Source: DASUPK01 sp963801055
GTDB lineage: Bacteria > Actinomycetota > Thermoleophilia > Solirubrobacterales > 70-9
DNA length: 64,000 nt
Direction: 5' to 3'
Assembly (NCBI GenBank): GCA_963801055.1
Contig: CAWDDE010000005.1
Span: 1 to 64,000, forward strand
A program made the position numbers and the translations under genes. Below, one piece after another: positions 38,689 to 47,257 of this stretch. The number at the start of each line of letters is the position of its first letter. Within the stretch, counting starts at the first letter, position 1. Below the pieces are notes generated by a model that had not been told where the DNA came from, made no database searches, and saw only the letters and a program-made list of their open reading frames with translations.

Positions 38689-39692
38689 ACGGGCACGGCG
38701 AGCTTCAGGAGATCGGCCGGGTCACGGCGCACTCGTCGCTCGAACGAGTCGTGCGACCTCGGCTCGATGCTCAGCTCCTCGGGGTCGCGCAGGATTCGCA
38801 TCCGGCCCTGGCGGACGAGCAGCTCGTCCACGCCGCCGAGGGGACCCTCGAAGATCGACCACACGGGTGTTCCCAGCACCGCCGCCTCGCGGTTCATGGT
38901 GCCGCCGGCTGATACGACGGCGTCCGCCAGCGCCACCAGGCTGCGCCCGTCTGGGGGGCGCTCGGGCGCGATCGTCCGCTCGAGCCCGAGCGAATTGACA
39001 GCGGCGCGCTGCGCTGGGTTGCGTGTAAGGACCACCGTCCAGGAGCCCTGTCCCTCCAGGTGCCGCAACAACGGCGGAAGGAGCTCGTTCTCGGAGCCGC
39101 CCAGGTAGAGCGCGTAAGAGGGCGGCGTACGGACGACGCACACCGGCTCACCCGCGGGCACGCCGAGATTCTCGAGCGCCGAGCGGTCGGGCTCGAAGCT
39201 CGAGAGGTAGTACTCCTCCTTCAAGCCCGGGAAGCGGACCAGCTTCGGCGGCTTCGCCCCGTAGCGCCGGAGCCGGTGCGGGGGGATCGCCTCGGGAACC
39301 AACACGCGGGTGGCAAGCCGGCATATCACGTGGTTCTGGAGTGTCGCCCACTCGTAGTCGAACATGGTCGTGTTCGCGATCCGCAGCGCGCGGCAGACCG
39401 GTGGCAGGTCCGTCGAGACGTGGGCCAGGGCGTAGTCGAAGCCGCGGCCACGTGCGAAGCGAGCGAGCCGAGTGACGCGGGCGACAGCGGCGCGCGCCTT
39501 CCCGGCCTTGGAGGCGCCGCCGTGGTGACCGATCGCGGTGTAGGGGTGCCCCCACGCGTCGAGCAGGTCGAGCGTGTGGGAAAGCGGCCGCGCGGTGATT
39601 TCCACGTCGTGCCCGCCCCGCTCGAGGAGTTCGATGAGGGGGCGCAGCACGACCGGATGTGCAACGTTTGTCATGTCGACCCAGACGTACAT
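38685..39692 (-). CDS. DUF354 family glycosyltransferase-like protein
   Basis: A 335-residue protein of the DUF354 family, which has a GT-B/UDP-GlcNAc 2-epimerase-like fold. It shows MYVWVDMTNVAHPVVLRPLIE, GHDVEITARPLSHTLDLLDA, MFDYEWATLQNHVICRLATR, LVPEAIPPHRLRRYGAKPPK and FPGLKEEYYLSSFEPD. Family members occur in surface-glycan loci, but no reaction is established. The start is ATG 39692, with TACACT eight bases upstream. It converges with wecA, overlapping by 4 bp. A decayed second copy lies immediately upstream. Confidence 0.85.
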   Translation of the reverse strand: MYVWVDMTNVAHPVVLRPLIELLERGGHDVEITARPLSHTLDLLDAWGHPYTAIGHHGGASKAGKARAAVARVTRLARFARGRGFDYALAHVSTDLPPVCRALRIANTTMFDYEWATLQNHVICRLATRVLVPEAIPPHRLRRYGAKPPKLVRFPGLKEEYYLSSFEPDRSALENLGVPAGEPVCVVRTPPSYALYLGGSENELLPPLLRHLEGQGSWTVVLTRNPAQRAAVNSLGLERTIAPERPPDGRSLVALADAVVSAGGTMNREAAVLGTPVWSIFEGPLGGVDELLVRQGRMRILRDPEELSIEPRSHDSFERRVRRDPADLLKLAVPV

Positions 39693-39779
39693 GGCGCGCC
39701 AGTGTATGAAGCGGCCCGGCCTCCCCACCGGTGCGAGGTCAGCACGGATTGAGCAAGGCGGCTCCGGGGACGTCTCCGA

Positions 39780-40024
39780 CATGACCGACGCAAGGGAAGA
39801 GATCGAGCAGCGCTTTGAACTTCCTGCGGGGTGTGCGGCTCGCTGGCCCGCCAGGCCATCTCCTCGAGCGTCGGATGCTCCATGCCGTGCAGGGCGAGGA
39901 GCTCCTAGGTCTGCATCTAGTCCCGGGAGGTGACCACGACCTCATGGCCCGCTCGCGGAGGCGCTCGATGATCGGGCGCAGCACCAGCACGTGCGCGGGC
40001 GCTCATGTCGGCCCAGATCCTCAT
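39780..40024 (-). pseudogene. Decayed second copy of the DUF354 gene (5' part only)
   Basis: From an ATG at 40024 the reading MRIWADMSA, then (after a shift) HVLVLRPIIERLRERGHEVV VTSRD matches the N-terminus of the intact neighbour (MYVWVDMTNVAHPVVLRPLI, GHDVEITARP). Two in-frame TAG codons follow within five codons of each other (D-stop-MQT-stop-ELLALHGMEHP), besides two frame changes, and similarity fades by about 39800. The rest of the 369-bp gap to the intact gene shows no other gene. The stops argue for real decay of a tandem duplicate rather than only miscalled bases. Confidence 0.7.
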
Positions 40025-40061
40025 TCGGCGGGATTCTGCCGCCTGTCGCCGGCTTGAGGGC

Positions 40062-41348
40062 TCAGACCGCAGCCGCCGAGAGCTGCGGGTAGAGCGGATA
40101 GCGCTCCATCAGCCCGCGCGAGCGCTCCAGGAGGGAGTCCTTCTGCCCCTCGAAGTCATCGCCCAGCGCGGCGACGATCACCCTGGCCACCTCGCGGAGG
40201 TCGTCCTCGACGAGCCCTCGGGTCGTGAGCGCGGGCGTCCCGATGCGAAGGCCGGAGGGGTTCATCGGCGGGCGCTCGTCGAAGGGGATCGCGTTGCGAT
40301 TCACCGTGATCCCGACCTCCTCGAGGCGGTCCTCCGCCGTCTTGCCGTCGAGCCCCGTGTTGGTCAGGTCGACCAGGATCAGGTGGACATCGGTGCCGCC
40401 GGTCAGGACGTCGATGCCGCCGGCGATCAGCTCGTCGGCGAGCGCGCGCGTGTTGGCGATCGTCTGACGCTGGCGCTCCTTGAACTGGTCGCTCTGGGCG
40501 ATCTTCAGCGCCACGGCCTTGGCGGCGATGATGTGCATCAGCGGGCCGCCCTGCTGGCCGGGGAAGACGGAGCGGTTGATGTCCGCCGCGAGCTCCTCCT
40601 TGCAGAGGATCATCCCGCTGCGCGGACCGCAGAGCGTCTTGTGGATCGTGGTGGTGACCACGTCCGCATGCGGGACCGGGCTCGGGTGCTCGTCGGCGGC
40701 GACCAGGCCGGCGAAGTGGGCCATGTCGACCATCAGCCTGGCCCCGACCGAGTCGGCGATCTCCCGGAACGCCTCGAAGTCGAGCTGCCGCGGATACGCC
40801 GACCAGCCGGCGACGATCACCTTCGGCTTGTGCTCCCTCGCCAGCGACGCGACCTCGTCCATGTCGACGAGCCCGTCCTCGCGCCGGACGTGGTAGGCGA
40901 CTACGTGGTAGAGCTTGCCCGAGACGTTGAGCTTCATCCCGTGGGTGAGGTGGCCGCCATGGTCCAGGGCCATCCCCATGATCGTGTCCCCCGGCTCGAG
41001 CAACGCCATGTAGGTTGCGTTGTTCGCCTGGGCCCCGGCGTGGGGCTGGGCGTTGACGTGCTCGGCCCCGAAGAGGGCCTTGGCCCGATCGATGGCCAAC
41101 TGCTCGGCGATGTCCACCCACTCGCACCCGCCGTAGTAGCGCTTGCCCGGATAGCCCTCGGCGTACTTGTTGGTGAGCACGGAACCGGCGGCGTCGAGGA
41201 CCGCCTGGGGAACGAAGTTCTCCGAAGCGATCATCTCGAGCGTTCCCTGCTGGCGGCCGAGCTCGCCGTCGAGCACTCGGGCGATCTCCGGGTCGACCTC
41301 GGCGAGGTGGGCGGTCTGGAAATCGTCGGGCAGGTCTACTGGCGTCAA
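40062..41348 (-). CDS. glyA: Serine hydroxymethyltransferase
   Basis: PLP enzyme interconverting serine and glycine with tetrahydrofolate, the main one-carbon source. It shows LEMIASENFVPQAVLDAAGS, NKYAEGYPGKRYYGGCEWVD, HAGAQANNATYMALLEPGD, DMAHFAGLVAA and the PLP lysine in TTTIHKTLCGPRSGMIL. The last motif differs from the usual TTTTHKTLxGPRGG at three places. Its 428 residues are normal. It starts with TTG, supported by CCAGGAG 6 bp upstream. Confidence 0.96.
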   Translation of the reverse strand: MTPVDLPDDFQTAHLAEVDPEIARVLDGELGRQQGTLEMIASENFVPQAVLDAAGSVLTNKYAEGYPGKRYYGGCEWVDIAEQLAIDRAKALFGAEHVNAQPHAGAQANNATYMALLEPGDTIMGMALDHGGHLTHGMKLNVSGKLYHVVAYHVRREDGLVDMDEVASLAREHKPKVIVAGWSAYPRQLDFEAFREIADSVGARLMVDMAHFAGLVAADEHPSPVPHADVVTTTIHKTLCGPRSGMILCKEELAADINRSVFPGQQGGPLMHIIAAKAVALKIAQSDQFKERQRQTIANTRALADELIAGGIDVLTGGTDVHLILVDLTNTGLDGKTAEDRLEEVGITVNRNAIPFDERPPMNPSGLRIGTPALTTRGLVEDDLREVARVIVAALGDDFEGQKDSLLERSRGLMERYPLYPQLSAAAV

Positions 41349-41597
41349 GTCGGGCTCCTGGATAGTGAAGTGGAAGGTATACAGACGTTATGGCCTCACG
41401 CTGACGCCACCGGCTCCTGCCGTGGCCATTGACATTCTCTTCTTCGACCTGGCAGCCCGTCTCGGTGGTCGAGCGGGCGGTCCGCCGGACGATCGCGGAG
41501 CTGAACGAGCAATGGCGCGATCTGCTCGTCCGCCTGCTGACCGAAGCGAGTGACGGCCTGCCGCCGGCCAGGGGAAGAGCTGTCCTAGGCTGGATGT
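41349..41597. other. Region between glyA and the SnoaL-like gene
   Basis: 249 bp without a confident gene. A short plus-strand reading from 41465 (VVERAVRRTIAELNEQWRDL) looks protein-like but has no convincing start or family. It probably holds the two divergent promoters; TATACC upstream of glyA (minus strand, near 41376) is a possible -10. Confidence 0.4.
41586..41591 (+). promoter_or_regulatory. Predicted -10 element, leaderless SnoaL-like gene
   Basis: TAGGCT followed by exactly six bases and the GTG at 41598, matching the TAnnnT-N6-start pattern found elsewhere in the window. Confidence 0.5.
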
Positions 41598-42002
41598 GTG
41601 CCGAGTCGCAACCTCGAGATCGTCCAGCGAGGGTTCGAGGCGTTCAACCGCGAGGGGATCGAGGGGATCATTCCCCTGATCCACCCCGACTTCGAGGCCA
41701 CCACTCCCCCCGATCTCGCCTCCGAGCCCGACACCTACCGGGGCCCTGACGGTGTTCGCCGCTGGTTCCAATCCTTCGACGAGGTGATGGATCAGATTCG
41801 CTGGGACTCCCGCGGCTTCCACCAGGTGGGGGACCGCGTGGTAGTCGAGTTCACGCTGCGCGCGAGGGGGAAGACCACCGGGCTCGACTTCGGGCAGGAC
41901 GCGGTGATGGTCTGGGAGCTCCGCGACGGCAAGGCAATCCGGCTGGTCCTCTACCCCACGCTCGATCAGGCCCTTGCCGCAGCGGAAGGATCGCGGAGCT
42001 AG
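41598..42002 (+). CDS. SnoaL-like / NTF2-fold protein
   Basis: A 134-residue alpha+beta-cone protein of the SnoaL/NTF2-like family: NLEIVQRGFEAFNREGIEGI, LIHPDFEATTPP, YRGPDGVRRWFQSFDEVMDQ, VVVEFTLRARGKTTGLDFGQ and VMVWELRDGKAIRLVLY. Members range from polyketide cyclases and limonene-epoxide hydrolases to ligand binders, so the activity is unknown. The start is GTG 41598, probably leaderless. It stands alone. Confidence 0.82.
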   Translation: MPSRNLEIVQRGFEAFNREGIEGIIPLIHPDFEATTPPDLASEPDTYRGPDGVRRWFQSFDEVMDQIRWDSRGFHQVGDRVVVEFTLRARGKTTGLDFGQDAVMVWELRDGKAIRLVLYPTLDQALAAAEGSRS

Positions 42003-42218
42003 ACACAGGGCGATCGTGTTCGTCCCCGGCCGCCGCACTCGAGGGCTTGAGCAGTTTCTTGGCCTTCGCGATGGTGGCGCCGAAGCTCTTGGCGGCGGCG
42101 TCGGTGAGCTGGAGCGTCCCGCTCAGCCCGAAGGGGTGACGTCCCTGGCCGGGTCCGGGGCATCCTCGGATGGCTGCCGGCGCGCGGCTGAGGCCGGCCG
42201 CCGCCCGACGGTGTCACG
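42003..42218. other. Region upstream of the sulfotransferase, possible gene remnant
   Basis: 216 bp without a complete gene. On the minus strand one frame reads GLSGTLQLTDAAAKSFGATI then AKAKKLLKPSSAAAG, which looks like a fragment of a real protein, vaguely like an HtaA-type domain end, but lacks start and context. It could be the relic of a lost gene. I would not annotate it as coding. Confidence 0.35.
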
Positions 42219-43244
42219 ATGCCCCTCGTGAAGGCGCTCGTACGCCGCATCGTTCCCTTTCCCGCCCGCCGCGCCTTCTGGCGAGTGCGCCGAAACGTGC
42301 CCCGGGTGGCCCAGCCGCTGTCGCTCGTGCTGGCGCGCGCCGAGGCGCCCGGGGAGCCCGTGCTGGTGATCGGCTGCCCGCGGGCGGGGACCAGCGCACT
42401 TCAGGAGCTGCTGGTGCGAAGCCCCGAGCTGGGGTCGGTGCACAGCGAGGGCCACATCCTCTGGGACCCCTACCACCACCCGCGCGACCACGGCTGGGAC
42501 TCCGACGCCCTCGGCGCCGCCGACGTGAGCGATCGCGAGCGCGCCTACATCTACCTCGCGATCCGCATGTTCGCCCGGGCGCCGCGCTTCGTCGACAAGA
42601 CCGCCGAGAGCTGCCTGCGGATCCCCTACCTGCTGGAGCTGTTCCGGGACGCCCGCTTCGTCTTCCTGCACCGGGAGGCCGCTGGCAACGTCAACTCGCT
42701 GATCGAGGCCTGGAGGGCGCGCCCGAGATTCGTCAAGTACCGGCTGCCGGAGACGCTCGACGGCCTCGGCGAGCTCAGCGGGAACCGCTGGAGCTTCGCG
42801 CTGATCCCCGGCTGGCGCGAGCTGCGGGACGCGCCGCTGGAGGAGATCTGCGCGCGGCAGTACGTCGCATGCAACCAGGCGGCGCTGGACGGGCTCGCCG
42901 CCGTCGACCCCTCGCGGCGGTTCGATCTCAGCTATGAGCGCATGTTCTCCGAGCCGCTGGCGAGCGCCCGCGAGCTGTACGCGTGGCTCGGCCTGGAGTT
43001 CGCGCCCGAGATCGAGTCGTACGCCGCCGCGCTCGATCGCACCCCTTCCTTCACGGCGCTAACGGCACCGCGGCCCGACAAGTGGCGCGAGCAGAATCCC
43101 GAGGCGATCGAGCGCATCCTGCCGCTGACGGCCGCCACCGAGCGCCGGCTGGGCTACGAGCCGGTCTCTTCGAGCTCGGCCGCCAGGAAGGCCTTGGCCC
43201 AGCCGCGGCCGGCAGCTGCGTCCCATGCAAAGCGGCACTACTGA
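42219..43244 (+). CDS. Sulfotransferase family protein
   Basis: A 341-residue PAPS-dependent sulfotransferase. The 5'-phosphosulfate loop is VLVIGCPRAGTSALQELL, the 3'-phosphate motif is RFVFLHREAAGNVNSLIEAW, and an acceptor-side segment KTAESCLRIPYLLELF lies between. The C-terminal DLSYERMFSEPLASARELYAWLGLEF is typical of the group. The acceptor could be a glycan, lipid or small molecule; the glycan locus 2-10 kb away makes sugar sulfation possible but not shown. The start is ATG 42219. Confidence 0.88.
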   Translation: MPLVKALVRRIVPFPARRAFWRVRRNVPRVAQPLSLVLARAEAPGEPVLVIGCPRAGTSALQELLVRSPELGSVHSEGHILWDPYHHPRDHGWDSDALGAADVSDRERAYIYLAIRMFARAPRFVDKTAESCLRIPYLLELFRDARFVFLHREAAGNVNSLIEAWRARPRFVKYRLPETLDGLGELSGNRWSFALIPGWRELRDAPLEEICARQYVACNQAALDGLAAVDPSRRFDLSYERMFSEPLASARELYAWLGLEFAPEIESYAAALDRTPSFTALTAPRPDKWREQNPEAIERILPLTAATERRLGYEPVSSSSAARKALAQPRPAAASHAKRHY

Positions 43245-43275
43245 GGTCACACCTGTAGGCGGAGGCAGGCTCTGC

Positions 43276-43914
43276 TCAGGCGCCGGTTCCGCGCAGGATC
43301 TCGTCGATCACCCCGCTCGGCAGAGCGCCCTCGCGCAGGACGGCCCACCGGCCGCCGGAGTCGAGCTCGCTCAGGTCGACGACGGTAGAGGGCGCTCCGA
43401 TCAGCTCGCCGCCGTCGATCGCGACATCGGTGGCGCCCAGGACCGCCATGTCGATCTCGTCGAAGCTTCTCGGCGCCGGGGCTCCGCTGCGATTGGCGCT
43501 GGTCTGGAAGATCGGGGTCATCGCCCCCGCCAGAGGACCCTCGATCAGCCGGACCCCGAGCCGGTGGGGGTCTTCGGGCGAGGCGAGCGGATAGCGGCGC
43601 TCCGGGTTGGCGATCACCAGCGTCACCGGGCCCGGCAGCAGCGCCGAGACGGCCTGGCGCGATCGCTCCCCCAGCACCGCGACGAGCTCACGCATCGCCA
43701 GCGGCGAGAAGTACATGACCGCGGAGGGCTTGTCCTCCTCCCGGCCCTTGATCGAGTGGATCCGGTCGACCGCCTCCGAGTTGAGCGGATCGCAGGCGAC
43801 GCCATAGAGCGTGTCGGCGGGGAAGATCGAGACCCCTCCCTGACCGACGCAGCGCTCGAGGGCGGAGCGGGCCGCGCCCGGTCCGTCGCGCTCGATCGAG
43901 ACGATCTCGGTCAT
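43276..43914 (-). CDS. tsaC: Threonylcarbamoyl-AMP synthase (Sua5/YrdC family)
   Basis: Makes L-threonylcarbamoyl-AMP for the universal t6A37 tRNA modification. The YrdC fold shows GGVSIFPADTLYGVACDPLN, IHSIKGREEDKPSAVMY, LLPGPVTLVIANPERRYPL, LGVRLIEGPLAGAM and IFQTSANRSGAPAPRSF. Only the YrdC domain is present (212 residues). Its start overlaps the prmC stop by 4 bp, in the order prfA-prmC-tsaC commonly seen in bacteria. Confidence 0.94.
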   Translation of the reverse strand: MTEIVSIERDGPGAARSALERCVGQGGVSIFPADTLYGVACDPLNSEAVDRIHSIKGREEDKPSAVMYFSPLAMRELVAVLGERSRQAVSALLPGPVTLVIANPERRYPLASPEDPHRLGVRLIEGPLAGAMTPIFQTSANRSGAPAPRSFDEIDMAVLGATDVAIDGGELIGAPSTVVDLSELDSGGRWAVLREGALPSGVIDEILRGTGA

Positions 43915-44732
43915 CGTCCGATGACCGCGCGATCCAGGCCGGCGAGATCCAGCCGCACCTCCACATCGCTATAGCCGGCCCCTCGCACGAGCTCCGCCAC
44001 GGGATCTCCCTGTCCGGCGCCGATCTCGAGGGCGATCGCCGCGGGCGGCGCCTCCAGGCGCGCCAGCTCGGCGACCAGCGCCTCGATCACCTCGAGGCCG
44101 GTGGGCCCGGCGACCAGCGCCTGGCGCGGCTCGTACTCGCGGATTTCCGGCGCCAACTCTTCCCACTCAGCTTCGCTGACATACGGCAGGTTGGCAAGCA
44201 GAAGATCGAAGCCGCGGCCGTCCTGCTCAGCTCCGCCCAGGGAATCGACACCACGCAGGACGACGTCGACGCGGTCGACCAGGCCGAGGCGGTCGGCGTT
44301 GACCTGGGCGACCCGAAGGGCATCGAAGGACGTATCGGTCGCGACCACCCGCGCCTGCGGCAGCTCGTCGGCGATCGCCAGGGCGATCGCACCACTGCCG
44401 GTGCCGACGTCGAGAACCTCGCCTGCCTTCAGCTCCAGCGCCAGGTCGACAAGCAGCTCGGTCTCGGGCCTTGGGATCAGCACCCGGTGATCGACCAGCA
44501 GTTCGATCCGCCGGAACTCCTTGCGCCCCAGGATGTAGGCGATCGGCTCGCGGCGGACACGCCTACGGACCATCCTGGCGAATTCTCGAGATGCGCCGAT
44601 CGGCAGCCGGGCCTCGGGCTCGGCCGCGATTCGTGCCCGGTCCCATCCGGTCGCCTCGGCGAGGAGCAGCTCCGCATCGAGCCGCGCAGTGTCTGAGCCG
44701 GCGGCCGCGATTGCATCGACCGCTGCCCGCAA
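43911..44732 (-). CDS. prmC: Release factor glutamine methyltransferase
   Basis: Methylates the glutamine of the GGQ motif in RF1 and RF2. The SAM-binding motif is VLDVGTGSGAIALAIADELP, and the hallmark NPPY-type active site reads LLANLPYVSEAEW (NLPY instead of NPPY). The N-terminal domain contains EPIAYILGRKEFRRIELLVD and VLIPRPETELLV. The start is taken at TTG 44732. In-frame codons continue upstream to the prfA stop without a better start, so the first residues are uncertain. It lies directly after prfA. Confidence 0.93.
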   Translation of the reverse strand: MRAAVDAIAAAGSDTARLDAELLLAEATGWDRARIAAEPEARLPIGASREFARMVRRRVRREPIAYILGRKEFRRIELLVDHRVLIPRPETELLVDLALELKAGEVLDVGTGSGAIALAIADELPQARVVATDTSFDALRVAQVNADRLGLVDRVDVVLRGVDSLGGAEQDGRGFDLLLANLPYVSEAEWEELAPEIREYEPRQALVAGPTGLEVIEALVAELARLEAPPAAIALEIGAGQGDPVAELVRGAGYSDVEVRLDLAGLDRAVIGR

Positions 44733-44761
44733 CGCATCGCCGGCTGCCGAGGTGGAGGTGC

Positions 44762-45841
44762 TCAGGCCGTCTCCGCCGTCTGCGCCTCGAGGCGGCGGCG
44801 CTTCTCCTCAGAGGAGAGCGCGTCCGTGAACTCGTCGAGCTCCCCGCCGAGCACCCGGTCCACGCCGCTCACGGTCAGCTTCACCCGGTGGTCGGTGACG
44901 CGGTCCTGAGGGAAGTTGTAGGTGCGGATCTTCTCCGAGCGCTCACCGGACCCAACCTGGGCGCGGCGCTCCGAGGCGATCTTCGACTGCTGCTCGGCGA
45001 CCTCGCGCTCGAGCAGCCGGGCGCGCAGGACACGCATCGCCTTCTCGCGGTTCTGAAGTTGTGACTTCTCGTCCTGCATCGAGACGACGAGGCCGCTCGG
45101 CGCGTGAGTGATGCGGACCGCCGAGTCGGTGGTGTTGACCGACTGGCCGCCGGGCCCCGACGAGCGGTAGACGTCGATCTGCAGGTCGTTGGGATCGACC
45201 TGAACATCCACCTCCTCGGCCTCGGGAAGCACCGCGACGGTGGCAGTCGAGGTGTGGATGCGCCCCTGGGACTCGGTCTTCGGAACCCGCTGCACGCGGT
45301 GGATGCCGCCCTCGTACTTGAAGACGGAGTAGGCGCCGTCGCCCTTGACCGAGAAAGTGACCTCCTTGAACCCGCCGACCTCGGCGGGGGACTGCGAAAG
45401 CAGCTCGACCGTGTACCCGCGGCGCTCCGCGTAGCGGGTCAGCATCTTGTAGAGGTCACCCGCGAACAGCGCCGCCTCGTCCCCGCCCGTGCCCGCCCTG
45501 ATCTCGACGATCACGTTCTTGTCGTCGTTCGGGTCCCGCTCGACCATCGCCAGACGGATCCGCTCGCCGAGGGCCTCCAGCCGGCCTGGTGCCTCCGCCA
45601 GCACCTTCTTGAGCTCGGGATCGTCGCCGTCCTCCGCGAGGAGCTCGCGCGCGCCCTCGAGGTCGTCCTTGAGAGTCAGCCACTCCCGCGCGAGCTCGTG
45701 CGCGGGCTGGAGCTCGCGGTACTCGCGCCCAACCTCGGCATAGCGCTCCCGGTCGGCGATCACCGCCGGGTCCGACATCTGCCGCTCGAGCTCCGCGAAG
45801 CGACCCTGAATCTGGTCTACGAGATCGTCGATCACACCCAA
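44762..45841 (-). CDS. prfA: Peptide chain release factor 1
   Basis: Release factor for UAG/UAA codons, 359 residues. The codon-reading tripeptide region is RVPKTESQGRIHTSTATVAV (PKT where E. coli has PAT), and the catalytic GGQ is in SSGPGGQSVNTTDSAVRIT. Continuing similarity runs through SGERSEKIRTYNFPQDRVTD HR, an RF1-specific segment. It heads the prfA-prmC-tsaC operon. Confidence 0.96.
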   Translation of the reverse strand: MGVIDDLVDQIQGRFAELERQMSDPAVIADRERYAEVGREYRELQPAHELAREWLTLKDDLEGARELLAEDGDDPELKKVLAEAPGRLEALGERIRLAMVERDPNDDKNVIVEIRAGTGGDEAALFAGDLYKMLTRYAERRGYTVELLSQSPAEVGGFKEVTFSVKGDGAYSVFKYEGGIHRVQRVPKTESQGRIHTSTATVAVLPEAEEVDVQVDPNDLQIDVYRSSGPGGQSVNTTDSAVRITHAPSGLVVSMQDEKSQLQNREKAMRVLRARLLEREVAEQQSKIASERRAQVGSGERSEKIRTYNFPQDRVTDHRVKLTVSGVDRVLGGELDEFTDALSSEEKRRRLEAQTAETA

Positions 45842-45918
45842 AGTTTGACGCCCCGCGGGGCGAATCTCAGGCCGGCCGAGCTACGCGGTGCCGCGAGGTC
45901 GCCGAGTCGTAGACGCCG

Positions 45919-46962
45919 CTAGGCGACGATCTCGATCGTCTGCTCGCGCTTCGCCGCGTATGGATCCTCGACGGCGAGCACCTCCTTGAGCGCGCGAATC
46001 GCGATCTCGAGCTGGCTCTCGTCCGGCTCACGGGTGGTGAGATTCTGGAGCATCAGGCCCGGCCACATCACGACCCTCACCCAGCGCTTGTTGCGGTGCT
46101 TGCCGGCCCACTTGATGACCTCGTAGGAAAGCCCGGCGATCAGCGGGATTCCAAGGATCCGCGAGGCGAGCAGCCAGTACCAGGCCGGCAGTCCGATCGG
46201 TGCGAAGACGAAGATCGCCAGCACCATGACGATCAGCAGGAAGCTCGTCCCGCAGCGCGGGTGGAGGCGCGAGTAGCGCCTGGCGTTGGCCGGCGTGAGC
46301 TCGTCGCCGGCCTCGAATGTCGAGATGGTCTTGTGCTCCGCCCCGTGGTACTGGAAGACGCGCCGCAGGTCCGGGAGACGGCTGATCGCGGCGATGTACC
46401 CGATGAAGATCGCCGTGCGCAGCAGGCCCTCCACCAGCCAGAAGAGCAGCGCGGAGCCGAGCCAGTCCTTGATCAAGCTCGTGGCGCCAACCGGGATCAC
46501 GAAGAACAGTCCGATCGCGAGCACCAGTGAGAAGAAGATCGTCAGCCCCCAGGTGAAGCCGCCGATCTCCTGCGGCTCCTCTTCGTCGGCGAGCTGGGCG
46601 TTGGCGGAGATCGCCAGGGCGCGGAAGCCGATCTTCAGCGACTCGGCAAGGGCCACCACGCCCCGGATCACCGGAAGCCGCAGGATCCGGCTGCGCTTGG
46701 CCCAGGAGACGATCGGCTCGGAAGTGACGGTGATGCTTCCCTCCGGCGTGCGACAGGCGACGGCCCAGATCGAGACGCCGCGCATCATCACGCCCTCGAG
46801 GACGGCCTGTCCCCCGATCGGCGCGTCGCCGACCGCTACCGGCCGGCCATCGGGCATGCGCTCGGATTGCGCACGCGGGACGGGTCGCTCAGAGCTCTCG
46901 CTCGGATGGATGACGCGAGGCGCGCCGTCGCCAGAGGCGCCGTTCGCCCCTCCCGCCTCCAT
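45919..46962 (-). CDS. DUF1385 membrane protein
   Basis: A 347-residue protein of the DUF1385 family (YqhQ-like), function unknown. The N-terminal cytoplasmic part has IGGQAVLEGVMMRGVSIWAV, followed by LPVIRGVVALAESLKIGFRA, several membrane helices, and the conserved soluble segment RRVFQYHGAEHKTISTFEAG DELTPANARRYSRLHPRCGT. The family is widespread in Firmicutes and actinobacteria, often near prfA/rpmE as here, which hints at a housekeeping role without defining it. Confidence 0.9.
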   Translation of the reverse strand: MEAGGANGASGDGAPRVIHPSESSERPVPRAQSERMPDGRPVAVGDAPIGGQAVLEGVMMRGVSIWAVACRTPEGSITVTSEPIVSWAKRSRILRLPVIRGVVALAESLKIGFRALAISANAQLADEEEPQEIGGFTWGLTIFFSLVLAIGLFFVIPVGATSLIKDWLGSALLFWLVEGLLRTAIFIGYIAAISRLPDLRRVFQYHGAEHKTISTFEAGDELTPANARRYSRLHPRCGTSFLLIVMVLAIFVFAPIGLPAWYWLLASRILGIPLIAGLSYEVIKWAGKHRNKRWVRVVMWPGLMLQNLTTREPDESQLEIAIRALKEVLAVEDPYAAKREQTIEIVA

Positions 46963-46971
46963 CAGGGATGC

Positions 46972-47184
46972 CTACTCTCCTCGCTTGCGCTTTGCGGCGC
47001 GGCGCCGGAACCGCTCGACGCGGCCACCGGTGTCAACCAGCTTCTGCTTGCCCGTGTAGAAGGGATGGCACTGCGAGCAGATCTCCACATGCAGCTCGGG
47101 CTTGGTGGAGCGGGTGTAGAAGTCGTTCCCGCAGGAACAATGCACGTGCGAGAGACCGTACTCGGGATGGATTCCTGTCTTCAT
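46972..47184 (-). CDS. rpmE: 50S ribosomal protein L31 (zinc-binding form)
   Basis: A 70-residue ribosomal protein. MKTGIHPEYGLSHVHCSCGN DFYTRSTKPELHVEICSQCH PFYTGKQ shows the four cysteines (Cys16, Cys18, Cys36, Cys39) of the zinc-containing C+ form, as opposed to the zinc-free paralogue made in zinc starvation. The basic tail RRRAAKRKRGE is typical. The start is ATG 47184. It precedes DUF1385 on the same strand. Confidence 0.95.
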   Translation of the reverse strand: MKTGIHPEYGLSHVHCSCGNDFYTRSTKPELHVEICSQCHPFYTGKQKLVDTGGRVERFRRRAAKRKRGE

Positions 47185-47257
47185 CGCATTCGATTCTAGC
47201 CACGCTCCGGAACACAGCCCTCGACTGCAAGCTGCGCGGTGTGTGGCCCCACTCACA

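Noticed and set aside
42003..42130. Protein-like minus-strand fragment (GTLQLTDAAAKSFGATIAK)
   Set aside because: No start, no family match I can defend and only about 40 codons; recorded as a possible relic only.
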